A stretch of 64,000 bases of DNA from Lojkania enalia (taxonomy: Eukaryota > Ascomycota > Dothideomycetes > Pleosporales), in NCBI GenBank assembly GCA_010094045.1, contig ML986640.1, positions 187,469 to 251,468 of the forward strand, written 5' to 3'. Of the stretch, positions 33,017 through 44,332 are shown piece after piece. The notes beneath the pieces were generated by a model that had not been told where the DNA came from, searched no databases, and saw only the letters and a list, made by a program, of their open reading frames with translations. How positions within the stretch are numbered: the stretch's first letter is position 1; every line of letters begins with the position of its first letter. Both the position numbers and the translations under genes were made by a program.

Positions 33017-35726
33017 ATGACAGGTCTCTCGCCGTTACTATACCCAACATATCTTCGGCATAAGAAATGGCTGGCATACTTCCTGGAATGGTTAGCGAAG
33101 ACAGCGCGAAGTTCTGGGACAGTGGACGACATCTTTGTTGTTGAACAGGCGCAGCAAAACAAAGGCAAACAGAAGGGCAAGAAACGGCAACTAGACGAAC
33201 AAACGACGTTCGAAATTTCACTTAATTCTTATATCCGTCTGGCGGAAGCTGTTGCGAGAGACAAGGGCGTGATAGTACCTAATCAGATGATATACTTTCT
33301 TCGCGACATAGTCCGCGCTCGAAAGGATTGCCTTGCTTTCTACGCATATCAAGGGAAGGGATCACAGAGTGCTGAACAGAGACGCTCTAGCGACAGCCAC
33401 ATTAAAGCCGTCGAGATTTTGAAGAATGTCCTTCAAATCCTGGAGCCATTGTGCCCGGCGGCAGATACGAAGCATCAGCCAGATCCAAAAGCACCCCAAC
33501 AAATCACTAACATCTATGAGGTGCTTCCACCTGAGGAGCCTGAGGAGCCCGGTCGTTCAGAATGGTTACCTGATTCGCCAGCATACCAACTACCGAAAAA
33601 GAAGGTCGACTACTATCAACCTAAATCGTCGGAAGGAGACAAATTCTTCGCCATATATTGCTTCCTCAAGGACTTATCTGAAATCCGCTTTGACGTGTGT
33701 CGGGTATGGGGAGAATATAAGAATCGAAAGATATCCCTGTCCACTGCTGCCCTGACGATGAGCGCGGCGATTGAGATTTTTGAGAGACTTAACAACGAAC
33801 TTCTCGATGAGTTTCCGGATTTCGATGATCATCGCAAAATTTTCGAATACGCGGTGAAAGGACACAACGATTCGAAGACCAACCCAGCTCCCGGTGACCC
33901 TTCGGACGTTTTCAGAGAGCATGAAGCAGGAGGACTCAAAGTGTCTCCTGGAACCCTTTCCTGTTCCTTCACCATCAAATTCGTGGAAGCGTTCATCTTA
34001 AGCCCACAGGTCGCACTCCCTTTTTTACTTTCGATTTCCTTCCTTGCATAATTTTCTGAAATAATCTTTATCAAAGCTTATATTGTAGATTACAATGCCA
34101 AGCAAAATCTAACTTTGACTACAGATAGCGAACGAAGAACGCTTCAAAGAAGGAAAAAGCATGTGGCCACCAGAAGTGTCCATGCAGGCCGCAAATGAGA
34201 AGCTCCCCGGAGCTTATAAAGAGTTATTACGGATTCTAACCCCAATGTGGGTAACATACTCCTTTGACATAGTTTCGTATGACAATGGCACCCAGATTGA
34301 CGACGGGTTCACCAAAGCCATCGAAACTATATGGCAACAAAAGAGAATTCCCACTTGGACGGTATTTACTATCCAACTATTTATTGACACACAGCGGGAA
34401 CTCGGATCCGAAATCCAAAGAGGTTTCGAGGATTTTCAAGCCAATGCCAAGTGGGACATTGGATATATCGAGGAATTCCTCCGTAACGACATCAACGAGG
34501 ATCTCAAACGATGGCGTGAAGACGACGAACCATACCACGCTGTAAAAAAAAGTATCGAGACTCTAATGAAGGATCTGCCCAGAAGATATGCCTGGAAACT
34601 CTGTGGAAAGGTTAAGAACTGGGAATTCCAAGAACAATGGTTTTTCCTGAAGAGGCATCCGATGCTGTGCGGGATTCTGCTCCAATCCTTCCAGACCCAG
34701 ATTCATTTCTTCGGCACCCGATTCTCAAGCTGGCAATTGTCCATCATCAACTTCGCCCACCTCTACAATGCGGCACTTCAGAGCGGAAAACTCGCGCCCA
34801 CGTCCCAGTGGAATGACCTAGAGCTCATCATCGAGAAGCAAGGCGAGGCCCAGATCTTCGTAGGGTCTCGCACGATGGAGCATAATAAATGGGCCGCTCA
34901 CCACGCCATCGCCCTGGGCATTAGCATCGTCAATTTCTCGAACAACAAGGCTACGGACAGGTTCGCGAAGCGAAACCATCGCTCCCTGAAGCAATGCCGC
35001 TGGGCCGCCGTCGATTTCGAAGGTGACTCTGAAAAGCCACGAGCCACCAGAGCGAAAGACGACTTTGGACACAAGATCGTCGCCATTGTCAAGGAATTCC
35101 TCAATGAAGAAGAGGCAAAGTTGAGACCGACACCCAAAAAGCCAAAACAGCGGAACATGACGGCCCGACAGACTCTGTCTGTGTTCACACAAGCCCTAAA
35201 GGATGACGAATTGATGTGGAATTTCAATTTCTTTGCCATGAACCAGCGATGCCACAAGCTACTTCATGAAATCAATGTCATGTGCCGGGGGTTGAACCCC
35301 GCGTACCATGGGGATGGGGAATTAGCGGGCACCACCAATTTGTTGCTGAAGCTGGCCGCGGATCCTCACACTGAAGACGATCCTTTAAACGGCTTTGAGC
35401 AGACATGCCAGACGATGCAAGATTGTATCAAAAATGAAGGAAATGCGGAGATCGAGCGGGCCAAACGCCGCATGAACGTAGTCGACAGCCCGGAAGACGA
35501 ATCGTATGAAGCCGCACAGACATTCGAGGATCTGGCTCTGGACGACATATCGATTCCGGAGGGTTGCAAGCCTGAGTTCTTGATCGTGAAGCAGGGTGGG
35601 GAGGAGAGGGACTTTGTAGAGGAGATGAAGCAAGAGGATGTGAAGCTTTATGCTGACAGGTATAATTATGGTGCAAAGGGTCACTATGTGGAAAGCAGTA
35701 GATGCCAGCTTCAAGGTTGTTCATAG
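33017..35726 (+). CDS. DUF6604-domain protein, intact two-exon gene
   Basis: Exons 33017-34009 and 34125-35726 join in phase (SPQ to IANEERFKEGKSMW), 864 aa. The N-terminal 300 or so residues match the fungal DUF6604 domain: an opening TYLRHKKWLAYFLEWLAKTA, a basic patch GKQKGKKRQ, helical IYFLRDIVRARKDCLAFY, and FLKDLSEIRFDVCRVWGEYK. The second exon is a helical, charged region without a motif I know; notable pieces are LKRHPMLCGILLQSFQTQIH, GSRTMEHNKWAAHHAIALG and PKKPKQRNMTARQTLSVFTQ. No signal peptide or clear membrane helix. Function is unknown in the family; no enzymatic motif is visible. A broken paralogue lies 6 kb upstream. The stop is only 21 bp from the stop of the convergent ISA2 gene, so the 3' UTRs probably overlap. 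The donor is GTCGCA, weaker than consensus. Confidence 0.82.
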
Positions 35727-35747
35727 AGTTTATTTTACTGTTACATC

Positions 35748-36422
35748 CTATATCTTGATATCAAAACTAGTTCCACACCCACAGCTACTTGTTGCCCCAG
35801 GTATTCCAGTAACTTTGAACTGACTCCCAATCAGCTCCATGGTATAATCCACAGTACTCCCATTCAATAGCTCCAGACTTGGCTCGTCAATAATGACCTT
35901 TGCACCGTTGTCGCCCTCGAATACGCAGTCGTCTTCTGCCGGTGGGGAGGCGAAAAGATCGGTTAACGACATCAGGTATTGGAAGCCGTGGCAACCGCCG
36001 GATTCAACGGTTATTCGGAGCGCGAGGTGTGGATTGTTGTCTGTACTGGAAATTGCAGAGAGACGATGGGAGGCGCGAGGTGAGAGGGAGATTGTCATTG
36101 GTTTGCCGGTCTCGTCGTGCCGCGGGTTGGCGATGGGATGGGCGATCTGCGGTTTTGAGGGTTCGGCGGCGGTGCTCGCGAAAGCTCGGCGGGAGGAATA
36201 CTGGACTTGTGGTATCGATGGATAAACGTTTGAAGGATTTTGAAATTGGGCCTTTTGAGCAGAGGGTGCGAGGAAGTCGAGATACAGCGATTGCTGTGCT
36301 GAAGATGAAGCAGTCCGGTATGCTCGCATTGGCTTGCCGACGATGCGCGCGGTGACAGCATTGCTTGGGATTGCTCGTTGTGCAGCCCTTACGCATGACT
36401 TGCACATAGATGGCGAAGCCAT
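35748..36422 (-). CDS. ISA2: Mitochondrial iron-sulfur assembly protein ISA2 (A-type carrier)
   Basis: Works with ISA1 and IBA57 in late assembly of [4Fe-4S] clusters in the mitochondrial matrix. Single exon, 224 aa from the ATG at 36422. The N-terminal 90-100 residues are rich in Ala/Ser/Arg and hold a likely mitochondrial presequence (MCKSCVRAAQRAIPSNAVTA). The conserved domain starts at ISLSPRASHRLSAI and has the three ligand cysteines in SGGCHGFQY and SSCGCGTSF. An in-frame ATG at 36668 would add 82 residues that do not look conserved and would consume most of the divergent promoter, so I prefer 36422. It is convergent with the DUF6604 gene (21 bp between stops) and divergent from kynureninase. 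Confidence 0.92.
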   Translation of the reverse strand: MASPSMCKSCVRAAQRAIPSNAVTARIVGKPMRAYRTASSSAQQSLYLDFLAPSAQKAQFQNPSNVYPSIPQVQYSSRRAFASTAAEPSKPQIAHPIANPRHDETGKPMTISLSPRASHRLSAISSTDNNPHLALRITVESGGCHGFQYLMSLTDLFASPPAEDDCVFEGDNGAKVIIDEPSLELLNGSTVDYTMELIGSQFKVTGIPGATSSCGCGTSFDIKI

Positions 36423-36718
36423 GATGGGCGAATGTTGTAGGAGAAACAGAGGGTTCGGGTGTGGAGCTTTGATGATGAACGACGACAGCCACATCTTGGG
36501 CAAATGATTACCAAGCCACGAGGCGGTGAAAGGCGGCATAAAATGCGACTTAGCCACACTTCCCCGCAAATGCCCCTCGTTGCGCCATCTGCCGTCCATG
36601 GACAGTCTAGAACTGTTGTCCTGCCTTTCTTTCACGTCCACATATCTCCCCGTTTTTAAACTCCCCACGGCCCAAGATATTCCTGGACTTTTATTGTCCC
36701 GGTTGCAGTAGTTCTTTA
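36423..36718. promoter_or_regulatory. Compact divergent promoter of ISA2 and kynureninase
   Basis: Only 296 bp separate the two start codons. Both control regions must lie here or reach into neighbouring leaders. No specific operator is assigned. Confidence 0.6.
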
Positions 36719-38297
36719 ATGTCTAATCCACAAAATCCCTTCATTGGGATGCGCGACGAGGAGCTGTTGTGTGAGGACTTTGCTCGCCGTCTAGATGAGC
36801 AGGACCTTTTAACTAAGTTGCGAAAAGAATTCATTATCCCAACAAAGGCCGATTTGAAAAGCAAGAGGTACGGTCCGGCTTCCACGGCATCATCAGACTT
36901 CGCCAATGGCACCGTCGACTCAAAAGATTCTGAAGAGTCAATATACTTCTGCGGCAACTCGCTAGGTCTTCAACCCCGCCGGACCCGCGATTATATCAAC
37001 AAGTACCTTGATACATGGGCTGCCAAGGGCGTTTTCGGACACTTCAAGAACTTCGACGAAGGGTTACCGCCATGGTTACATATTGACGATGCGGTGAAAG
37101 AGCAGACGGCGAAGATAGTAGGCGCATTGCCGAGCGAGGTTGTGATCATGGAGACATTAACCGCAAACTTGCATCTCTTGATGTCAAGTTTCTACAAGCC
37201 GACAAAAGACCGGTACAAAATCATCATCGAAGGGAAAGCCTTTCCAAGCGATCATGTCTGTCAACCCTCCTCAATTGTACCTTTTTTTAAGTACATAGTT
37301 GCTAACGTTTACTTATCAGTACGCCGCCCTCTCCCAACTCGCCCACCACAGCCTCCCCCCCTCGGCCCTCGTCACAATCTCCCCTCTCTCTCTCTCAACC
37401 CCATACCTAACAACTGAGCACATCCTCTCCACAATCTCACAACACGCCGCGTCAACTGCGCTCGTGTTGCTGCCAGGTATCCAATTCTACTCGGGCCAAT
37501 TCTTCGACATAAGGCTCATTACACACCACTGCCATCTCCACGGCATAACAATAGGCTGGGACCTCGCCCACGCCGTCGGCAACGTGCCCCTCAATCTACA
37601 CGCCTGGAACGTCGACTTCGCCGCATGGTGCAACTACAAGTACATGAACGGCGGACCCGGCGTCATCGGCGGGGCCTTTGTGCACCAAGTCCACGGCACT
37701 GTATCGCACGCTCTTCCCTCCACAACATCTGCTGCACACAATATGTCCTTGGACGAGCAAATCACGAAAGAAAGTGAGGAACAACTAATCTACCGACCTA
37801 GATTAAGCGGCTGGTGGGGCAGCGACAAGAGCTCCCGGTTCCACATGGAAAATACTTTTGTCCCTATCCCGGGCGCCAGCGGCTTCCAGCTCAGCAACCC
37901 TAGCGCTTTGGACATAACGTCTGTGATGGCTAGTCTGGATATCTTCTCCCTAACTTCTATCGAAGCGCTCCGCGAGCGGAGTTTGCGGTTAACTGGGTAC
38001 CTAGAAGCACGATTGCTGGGCTGGAAGGGCGAGCCGCCGTACACGATTATCACACCTTCGAACCCGGCGGAGAGGGGTGCACAGTTGAGCATTTTGCTAA
38101 AACCTGGGCTACTAGTTAATGTGCTAGAGTATATTGAGGAGAGGGGCGTTGTGGTGGATGAGCGGAAGCCGGATGTGTTGAGGGTGGCCCCTGCACCGTT
38201 GTATAATTCGTTTTGGGATATTCATCGGTTTATTACTATTTTCCATGATGCGTGTAAGAGGGCGTTGGATGCTAGTAATGGGGATGTTGCTGCGTAG
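36719..38297 (+). CDS. BNA5: Kynureninase
   Basis: PLP enzyme that cleaves kynurenine or 3-hydroxykynurenine to anthranilate or 3-hydroxyanthranilate plus alanine, in tryptophan breakdown and de novo NAD synthesis; cytosolic. Exons 36719-37255 and 37320-38297, 504 aa. Visible: IYFCGNSLGLQPR near the N-terminus, VVIMETLTANLHLLMSSFY, the junction FPSDH-YAALSQ, GWDLAHAVGN (PLP-contact Asp and His near 260-263), the PLP lysine in WCNYKYMNGGPG (about Lys286), and RLSGWWG. C-terminal RKPDVLRVAPAPLYNS is typical. Intron 1 uses a GTCTGT donor, weaker than consensus but supported by exact domain continuity. The gene converges on POL1 with 243 bp between stops. Confidence 0.95.
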
Positions 38298-38540
38298 TAG
38301 AGACCTCGCCTCAAGTTCGTTATCTTCGACGTTTTGTGAGCTAGTGTAATAGATGAGATATCCGCGCAGCAATATGAGAAAGCGCTCACTTTCGAAAAGT
38401 ATCCTACGATTAAAATAATTGAACCTAGTGCATTGCGTAGTCAAGATAAGAAACGCTATTCCGTCGTGAATCCAAAAGACCCGTTCTCCAAAAAAAAAAA
38501 TGCCGCATACTCCCGCCACCACACTATCGAAAAGCCCTCA

Positions 38541-41500
38541 CTACTTCAACGCAAACCCGAATAGACTATCCATCTGCACCCACTGCCTCCCATTCCTCTC
38601 AAGCCACCTCTGGACAATGCCCCTACACGTCCCAAACCTCTCCCTATTAACCTCGGCTAAAACCTTCGTCTTCTCCGCGGTCTCCCCTACAACTGCAGCC
38701 GCATCATCGCCCTTACCCACCCTATCCACATCAAATAAACTCCTCAAATAAAGCAATTGATTCCAAACATCCTTCTCCCTAACCTCCCATCCCATCTTGC
38801 CAAGACAGCCCTGTGCAAGACCCTTGGGACCTAGGCAGCGGTGTCCGTAGACGGAGACCTGGCGCGTGCGGGCAGAGCATGAGGGGTCGTCGCAAACAAG
38901 GTGGCCGGCGTAGTATGTAGAAATGGTTTGGCGGATAGAAGACTCGAGTTGGGCAATTATTGAGAGATTAGGGAGGATAGTGGCGCAGGGGGTGTTGGGG
39001 CACTGAATGCCAGTATGCGTGATAACATTTCCCTCCTTCCCGTTTGCGAGGAAGGATATGCCGCGGAAGGGGAAGACGGTGTGGCAGGCTCGGCAGCGGA
39101 GGTAGAGTGGCGTGCAGTCCTTGAAGCGCACGGAATCGGGGATCTGCGATTCTAGTGGGTGAATCTCGGCGTCTTGGGTAGAGCCACTGGTGGAGACGGA
39201 TGATATGCGGTATTTTGTCGTGTCGAGGCCGAGGCAGGCGGCTAGCATTGTGATATTTGTTCCGGAGATGGGCGCACAAAGACGTTCGACGGGCGGGAGG
39301 ATCTGCTTGTGCAGATAGTATTCAATATCTGGCTTTAGACCTGAGTCTGGTTTCAACACTTCGTCGACTGGGTACGCGTTCTTTGCAGCGTTTTCTGTGG
39401 ACCCGGATGATTCGCCAGTAATGATAAATGACATTACATCTTTGGCCTTGACATGTTTGCCCTTTGCCATCTGACGAAGCGCGACTTGGACAGAAGGCAT
39501 TGAGTTGCCATTCGGATACTCTTTTGGGTTCTTGCCGAGTTGGGTGAAGATGGTGTATTTGCGGACAGGGACAGTAAATTCGCGCATCCTGGTCGAGAGA
39601 TCGCGGAGGTAGTCATGGATCTTCTCGACGACTGTTTCGGGATCTTCGCCGCTAAGGAGGAAGTTAAGGAGTTCGGTCGAGGTCTCTTTTGAGAGAGCAC
39701 AGTATTCTCTTCGCCTCATGTCAAGGCCCTTAACTTCAAGCTTCTCGATGTACTTTCCGTCAACCGGCACCATATTGATCGCCGCATACTTCTTTTTGGC
39801 ATGAAGTAGAATTCGGCGGAACACATTGTCGATATCGATCTCCAGTAGTCTGTAGCTGTTGTTGACCTCCTTCTTAAACTCGTTGCCAAGCTTCAAAGCG
39901 TCTTGGATGTTGTCGACGTTAGTATTAATCATGACGGAATCAGTGTCACCGTAGATGACGCGGAGCATCTTCGCCTCGGCCATGTTCTTTGTTCGACGGA
40001 GAATCTCACGACCCTTATATGTAGTAAGCATAGCGAGGGGCCGAGCATAAAAACGAGATTTGGTGTAACCAAGACAGCCATACATGGAGTTGGCTGTCAA
40101 CTTCAAGGCAAGTTGTTTGATGTCCCAGGTTGTAAGCTGATCTGGGGTTGCAGAAGAGCTTTTCATTAGCCTCTTGACTTCCCTTCGTCGGTTGACAAGG
40201 GTGGCGATAAGGCGGGGAAGTACGCCCTGTTCTTGTTCATCGCTTGGAACTTCAGGAACCCTCTCGTCTTCCTCAGACTGTGCGGAAGTTAGCGGCATTC
40301 TAGAGTAGAGTGTTGACTTGGCTTACCATATCTGATCGTTCAACTGTCGTGAAGCAGATATTGAACTCCTGGATGATACTGGGGTACAAACTATTGAAGT
40401 CCATGACCAAAATGAATTTGTCATATAGCCCTTTCTCAGGTTCGAAGACGAGACCACCTTTGTATTTATCTTTCTTCTTAGTATCGGCACCCTCCTCGCC
40501 GTCCACAAGATCATCGTCCGCCTTTGACTTGCCTTTACCCCAGACCTTGTCAGGGCAAATGTACTTATTCTTGTAAAACTCGTGCAACAAAATGTATTCA
40601 TTGCGTTCAGCACGAGTACCACTCAAGGTTCGAGCCCAGGAGTTACCGGCAAGATTCGTCAGTACCTTGGTAAGAGGGAGCATTTGAACCTTGATCGAAA
40701 TTGCGGCAATATAGTATGAATCAGCTTGGCAGTGTTTCACATAGTTCATCAAGCCGTCCTTGGTTTTGGCCCATGTTTTGAGCACCGCTTCGTTGTCTAG
40801 CTCGTCTCGACGTTTTCCAAGGACTAGCTGGCACATTTCTTCGAGACTCCACGACTGACACTTTGTCATCAATGATTTGCCGAGATCGTTGGCTAGATCA
40901 CACAGCAAGCGTCCAGCAGCAAGTTGCTTTTCAGCAAAGAAGCTGCCTCCGCCCTTGACCAAGTTCTTCGGCCAATCACTCCTCTTTAGTCGGCCAATAC
41001 GGTGCCAACCAGGAGTCTTGTTCTCGCGCATTCGATTCAGCAAGATGCTGTAATCTACGTCGTCGAGGCGATGGCCAATAAGGACATCTGGATCATGTCT
41101 CTGGAACATAGCTAGGAATAAGCTGAGAAGCTCCTTCTCCGTCTTTCGCAGGTGGATGCTGCCTTTCTGATTCTCGGCCTCTGTCTTGAATCCAGTAGGA
41201 AAAGCACCTCCGTTGGGACGCACAATAGTGAAGCTCTTGCAGGGGATCTTTTCCGCTGGCGACGTATCTGTCAGAGAGAAGTTGTCGTAGACCATAGCGC
41301 TTGCCATAAGAATTTCCTGCTTATTGTCCTTGGCGTTGAACGTAGTGCGAAGAGAAATGCTCATGAGAGTGAGAGGCGGCGCCTCCAAGTTGTCCGAATT
41401 ACCAAGCACGGAGATTAGATTTGGCCTGTTGACCTGAAGTTCAAGCTTGCACCACGATGCATTTTGGACTGCGTGAAAATCTGGTCCTTCGATCTTCAGC

Positions 41501-43094
41501 CAGCAGGGACCCATGATGTTCTTCCATAGCACAAACTGCTCGAAGAGCGACGTATTAGTGCCGAAAACATGAGAAAAGGTCTCACCAGTCAAGTCCATAG
41601 AGAGGGGAGTCTTATCGTATCCATAAAGAAGCTTGAGGTAATCGGCTTCCTTCGGAACATCCGGCATTTCAAAAGCATACTTCCTAGTACAGGGTTTGAT
41701 CTTGTGCATGTCAACGCGATGTTTTGACATGATACCATCCACTTCTTCATAAACATCACTCATTTCTACCTCTTCATCAGTAGCGCGCCCATTCCTGTAT
41801 CGGCGTTCTCGTGGAAGAAAATAAAGCTTTCGCAGGATGTTGTCGACCTTGACGAAGCAACTAGCGTAGTTCCCTGTCGTCTTGTCCTTCACCTTGCCGA
41901 AGAGGCACAAACTGCCATTAATTTCAACATAATCAATCCAGAACATCCGCAAGCTTCCGTCCTCTTCAAGCGCTGATTCAGGCTTTAACTTGCCAAAATT
42001 GGTCGTAGAAGGCACGGGACTGCTCATCACATTGAGCTCGCTAGTGACGTTGTTCCAGGATGAGGCATCGACAGCAGCGGAGCTTGAAGGCTCCGTATGG
42101 AGAGAACTGGCTGGTGTTGGGTAGTCTGACTTCTTAATTTTAGGCATAGGCCTACTTCCAGCCATGTTGATACTCGCCGAAGCAATCCCGGCCTGTTCAA
42201 TAGGCTGAGCCACCTCAAGTAAATCATCATCCTCTTCTTCAATTTTGGCTGCAGGTTGTGTTTTGCGTTCGACTGCTTTGGCCACGGGAGATGATTGAAG
42301 GGGAGGATCACTCATGGCAACATCATCGTCTATGGTGGGCATGTAACTATCCTCATCACCAAAAGCGGTTTCTGTTGGAGGAGTATTTGGCATATAGGTA
42401 TCCAAATCATTATTCGATTTCTTCGTTGTAACCGGTCGATTCTCGGAAACCTGAGATAGGATGCGTGTCTTGCGTCGTGCTTCGGTTTTGACTGGTCGCA
42501 TGCGGGGCGCTGAATAGCGGGGAAGGTTTGTATCGACTTCACCAAGTAGGTCGGCCATGAACGCGTCATCCTCGGCGGTGGCGGTAGGCTATAGCTCCAT
42601 CAGTGTATGTTCATGTCGCGTTTGCGGTATAGTTGCTCATACCTTCGGTTTTAGTGCCTTCGTAGCAGCCTTCGCGCTAAAGTACTTGCTGATACCGTTG
42701 GTGATCTTTTCCTGCTTTTCCTTGTCTTCCTCGCGTTTTCGTTTGGCTGTTACGCGTCAGAATCCATGCGATGGTTGAGTCCGACAGATCATTTCATACT
42801 AGCTTTGCCATTCGCCGGGTGGCCATTGTCTTCTTCTTCGCTGTCCGTAGCAGCATACCGATAGCCGGGGTGATCACCGTCCCACTCCTCTCTGCCATCA
42901 TCGACATAGCCTTCGCCATTGTCGTCTACAATAAAGTCATCCTGGTCGAGACGACTTCTGACTACCTTCTTGTAGCCCTCTTCGTCGACTTCATCGTACA
43001 ATTGTTCTTCCTCGGCTACTTCGTATGTCGAAAGGCGCGTTTTGCCAGCAGCGCGCAAAGCTCGAAGTTCTGCGAGTTTAGCAGCTCGAGACAT
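38541..43094 (-). CDS. POL1: DNA polymerase alpha catalytic subunit
   Basis: Family B polymerase of the primase complex; extends RNA primers at origins and Okazaki fragments. Exons 43094-42800, 42746-42643, 42588-40327 and 40277-38541, 1465 aa, essentially the yeast length. The N-terminus [20 protein letters not shown] leads into an acidic region. The exonuclease-like fold is inactive in this family. Polymerase motif [11 protein letters not shown] is at about 863, the [20 protein letters not shown] motif B in exon 4, and motif C YGDTDS at about 997. The C-terminal Cys-rich modules ([38 protein letters not shown]) bind zinc and contact the B subunit. Only 262 bp separate it from the divergent REX2 start, with MBF-like motifs between them. 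Confidence 0.96.
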
Positions 43095-43235
43095 GATACA
43101 ATGACCGGAATAAACTTTTCAATTAAGAGGAGGAAGGTGAGGAGAGGCTAGATCCTCACTACCAGAGAGTTTAAATTTGTGTATATGGAAGTGGGAGGGC
43201 GTGAAGTGACGGATCATAAAGAACGCGGAACGCGA

Positions 43236-43263
43236 ACGCGTAAAGTGGTTCGCTAGCGCGAAA
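43236..43263. promoter_or_regulatory. MCB (ACGCGT) and E2F-like (GCGCGAAA) sites in POL1/REX2 promoter
   Basis: ACGCGT at 43236-43241 is the MluI cell-cycle box bound by MBF in yeasts. GCGCGAAA at 43256-43263 (TTTCGCGC on the other strand) is an E2F/MBF-type half. Two more ACGCG-like cores (AACGCGGAACGCG) lie just to the left at 43222-43234. The sites are about 140-170 bp before the POL1 start. POL1 is a classic MBF target in yeast; here control is inferred from sequence only. Confidence 0.6.
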
Positions 43264-43356
43264 TGGAGCTTTGGCCATGTTGCGGTCCACCTCCCGAATT
43301 CGTGCGCCAACAACCAACCCCCGCAATCCCCCACCAGATCCCGCTCGAACACAGTA

Positions 43357-43962
43357 ATGGCGTCGAAAGATCCTTTAGTATGGATAGACTGCGAAGTAGG
43401 ATATGTAGTCAGTGAATCTAAGTTATGCTAATACCAATAGATGACGGGGCTAGATCCCGAAAACGACGCCATTATGTCAATTGCTTGTTTCGTCACAGAC
43501 TACAATCTGAGTCTCTTAGACGATACTGGATTTGAGGTTTTCATCCATCATAGCAAAGAATATCTAGATCAGATGGGGGAGTGGTGTAAAAAACATCATG
43601 GCGCGTCTGGTCTCACTCAAGCCTGTATCGACTCCACAATCACGCATGAGAAGGCCGCCGATACCCTATTACAGTACATTCAGAAACACGTCCCTAAAGC
43701 ACGGACCGCGCTGCTGGCTGGTAATTCTGTACATGCCGATAAATCGTTCTTAACCAAATCACCATATAATTCGGTTATTGATTATCTCCACTACAGGATC
43801 TTAGATGTCAGCAGCATTAAGGAAGCGGCAAGAAGGTGGGCGCCAGAAACGGTACTCAAGGGCATGCCTAAGAAGAAGATGCTACACGAGGCGCGGGAGG
43901 ATATTCTGGAGAGTATACGGGAGGCTAAATTCTATCAAGAGACATTCTTCCATAAGACTTGA
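43357..43962 (+). CDS. REX2: Oligoribonuclease, mitochondrial-type REX2 (DEDDh)
   Basis: 3'-5' exonuclease that degrades 2-5-mer RNA and similar small oligonucleotides; the yeast enzyme acts in mitochondria. Exons 43357-43395 and 43441-43962, 186 aa, with a 45-nt intron inside the Exo I motif. Catalytic residues: Asp11 and Glu13 in WIDCEMTGLD, Asp113 in GNSVHADKSFL, His162 and Asp167 in HEAREDI. GNSVHADKSFL and YRILDVSSIKEAARRW are hallmarks of the family. There is no obvious presequence: MASKDP leads straight into the catalytic domain, so either targeting is internal or an upstream start or exon is missed. Confidence 0.93.
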
Positions 43963-44332
43963 TTGGACTAGAGTACCAACAGTGTTCTTTGACGACGGAA
44001 CCTCTATTGTACTAATATATGGAATACACCATCCAACCTACGTAGTTTCTCAACTATTAGATTTTTTTTTTTTGAGCGCCAAGAATAAGATCACCTACGC
44101 CTCAATTTCAGGTTGACACCGTCCACTTGAAGGGCGTTCCTCTCAGCTAACGCCCCTAATAGTGTATAGTATCTTGCAATTATAAAGTTCTATGCGATTT
44201 TAATGATAAGTGCAATGTAAAAGAGACCAGCTGCGACGCCGAAAGGGCCCACGTATCATTGAAAGCACATTATTACCCACCCAATCCCATTGTAGAATTG
44301 GTTTCCCCCGTGGTACGTTGCTTAGATACGCG
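43963..44332. other. Intergenic between REX2 and kinase pseudogene
   Basis: About 370 bp, including a T run near 44062-44072. Nothing else is seen. Confidence 0.5.

Noticed and set aside
36423..36668. Longer ISA2 start at 36668
   Set aside because: The extra 82 residues look non-conserved and would fill nearly the whole 296-bp divergent promoter; the start at 36422 gives a plausible presequence.
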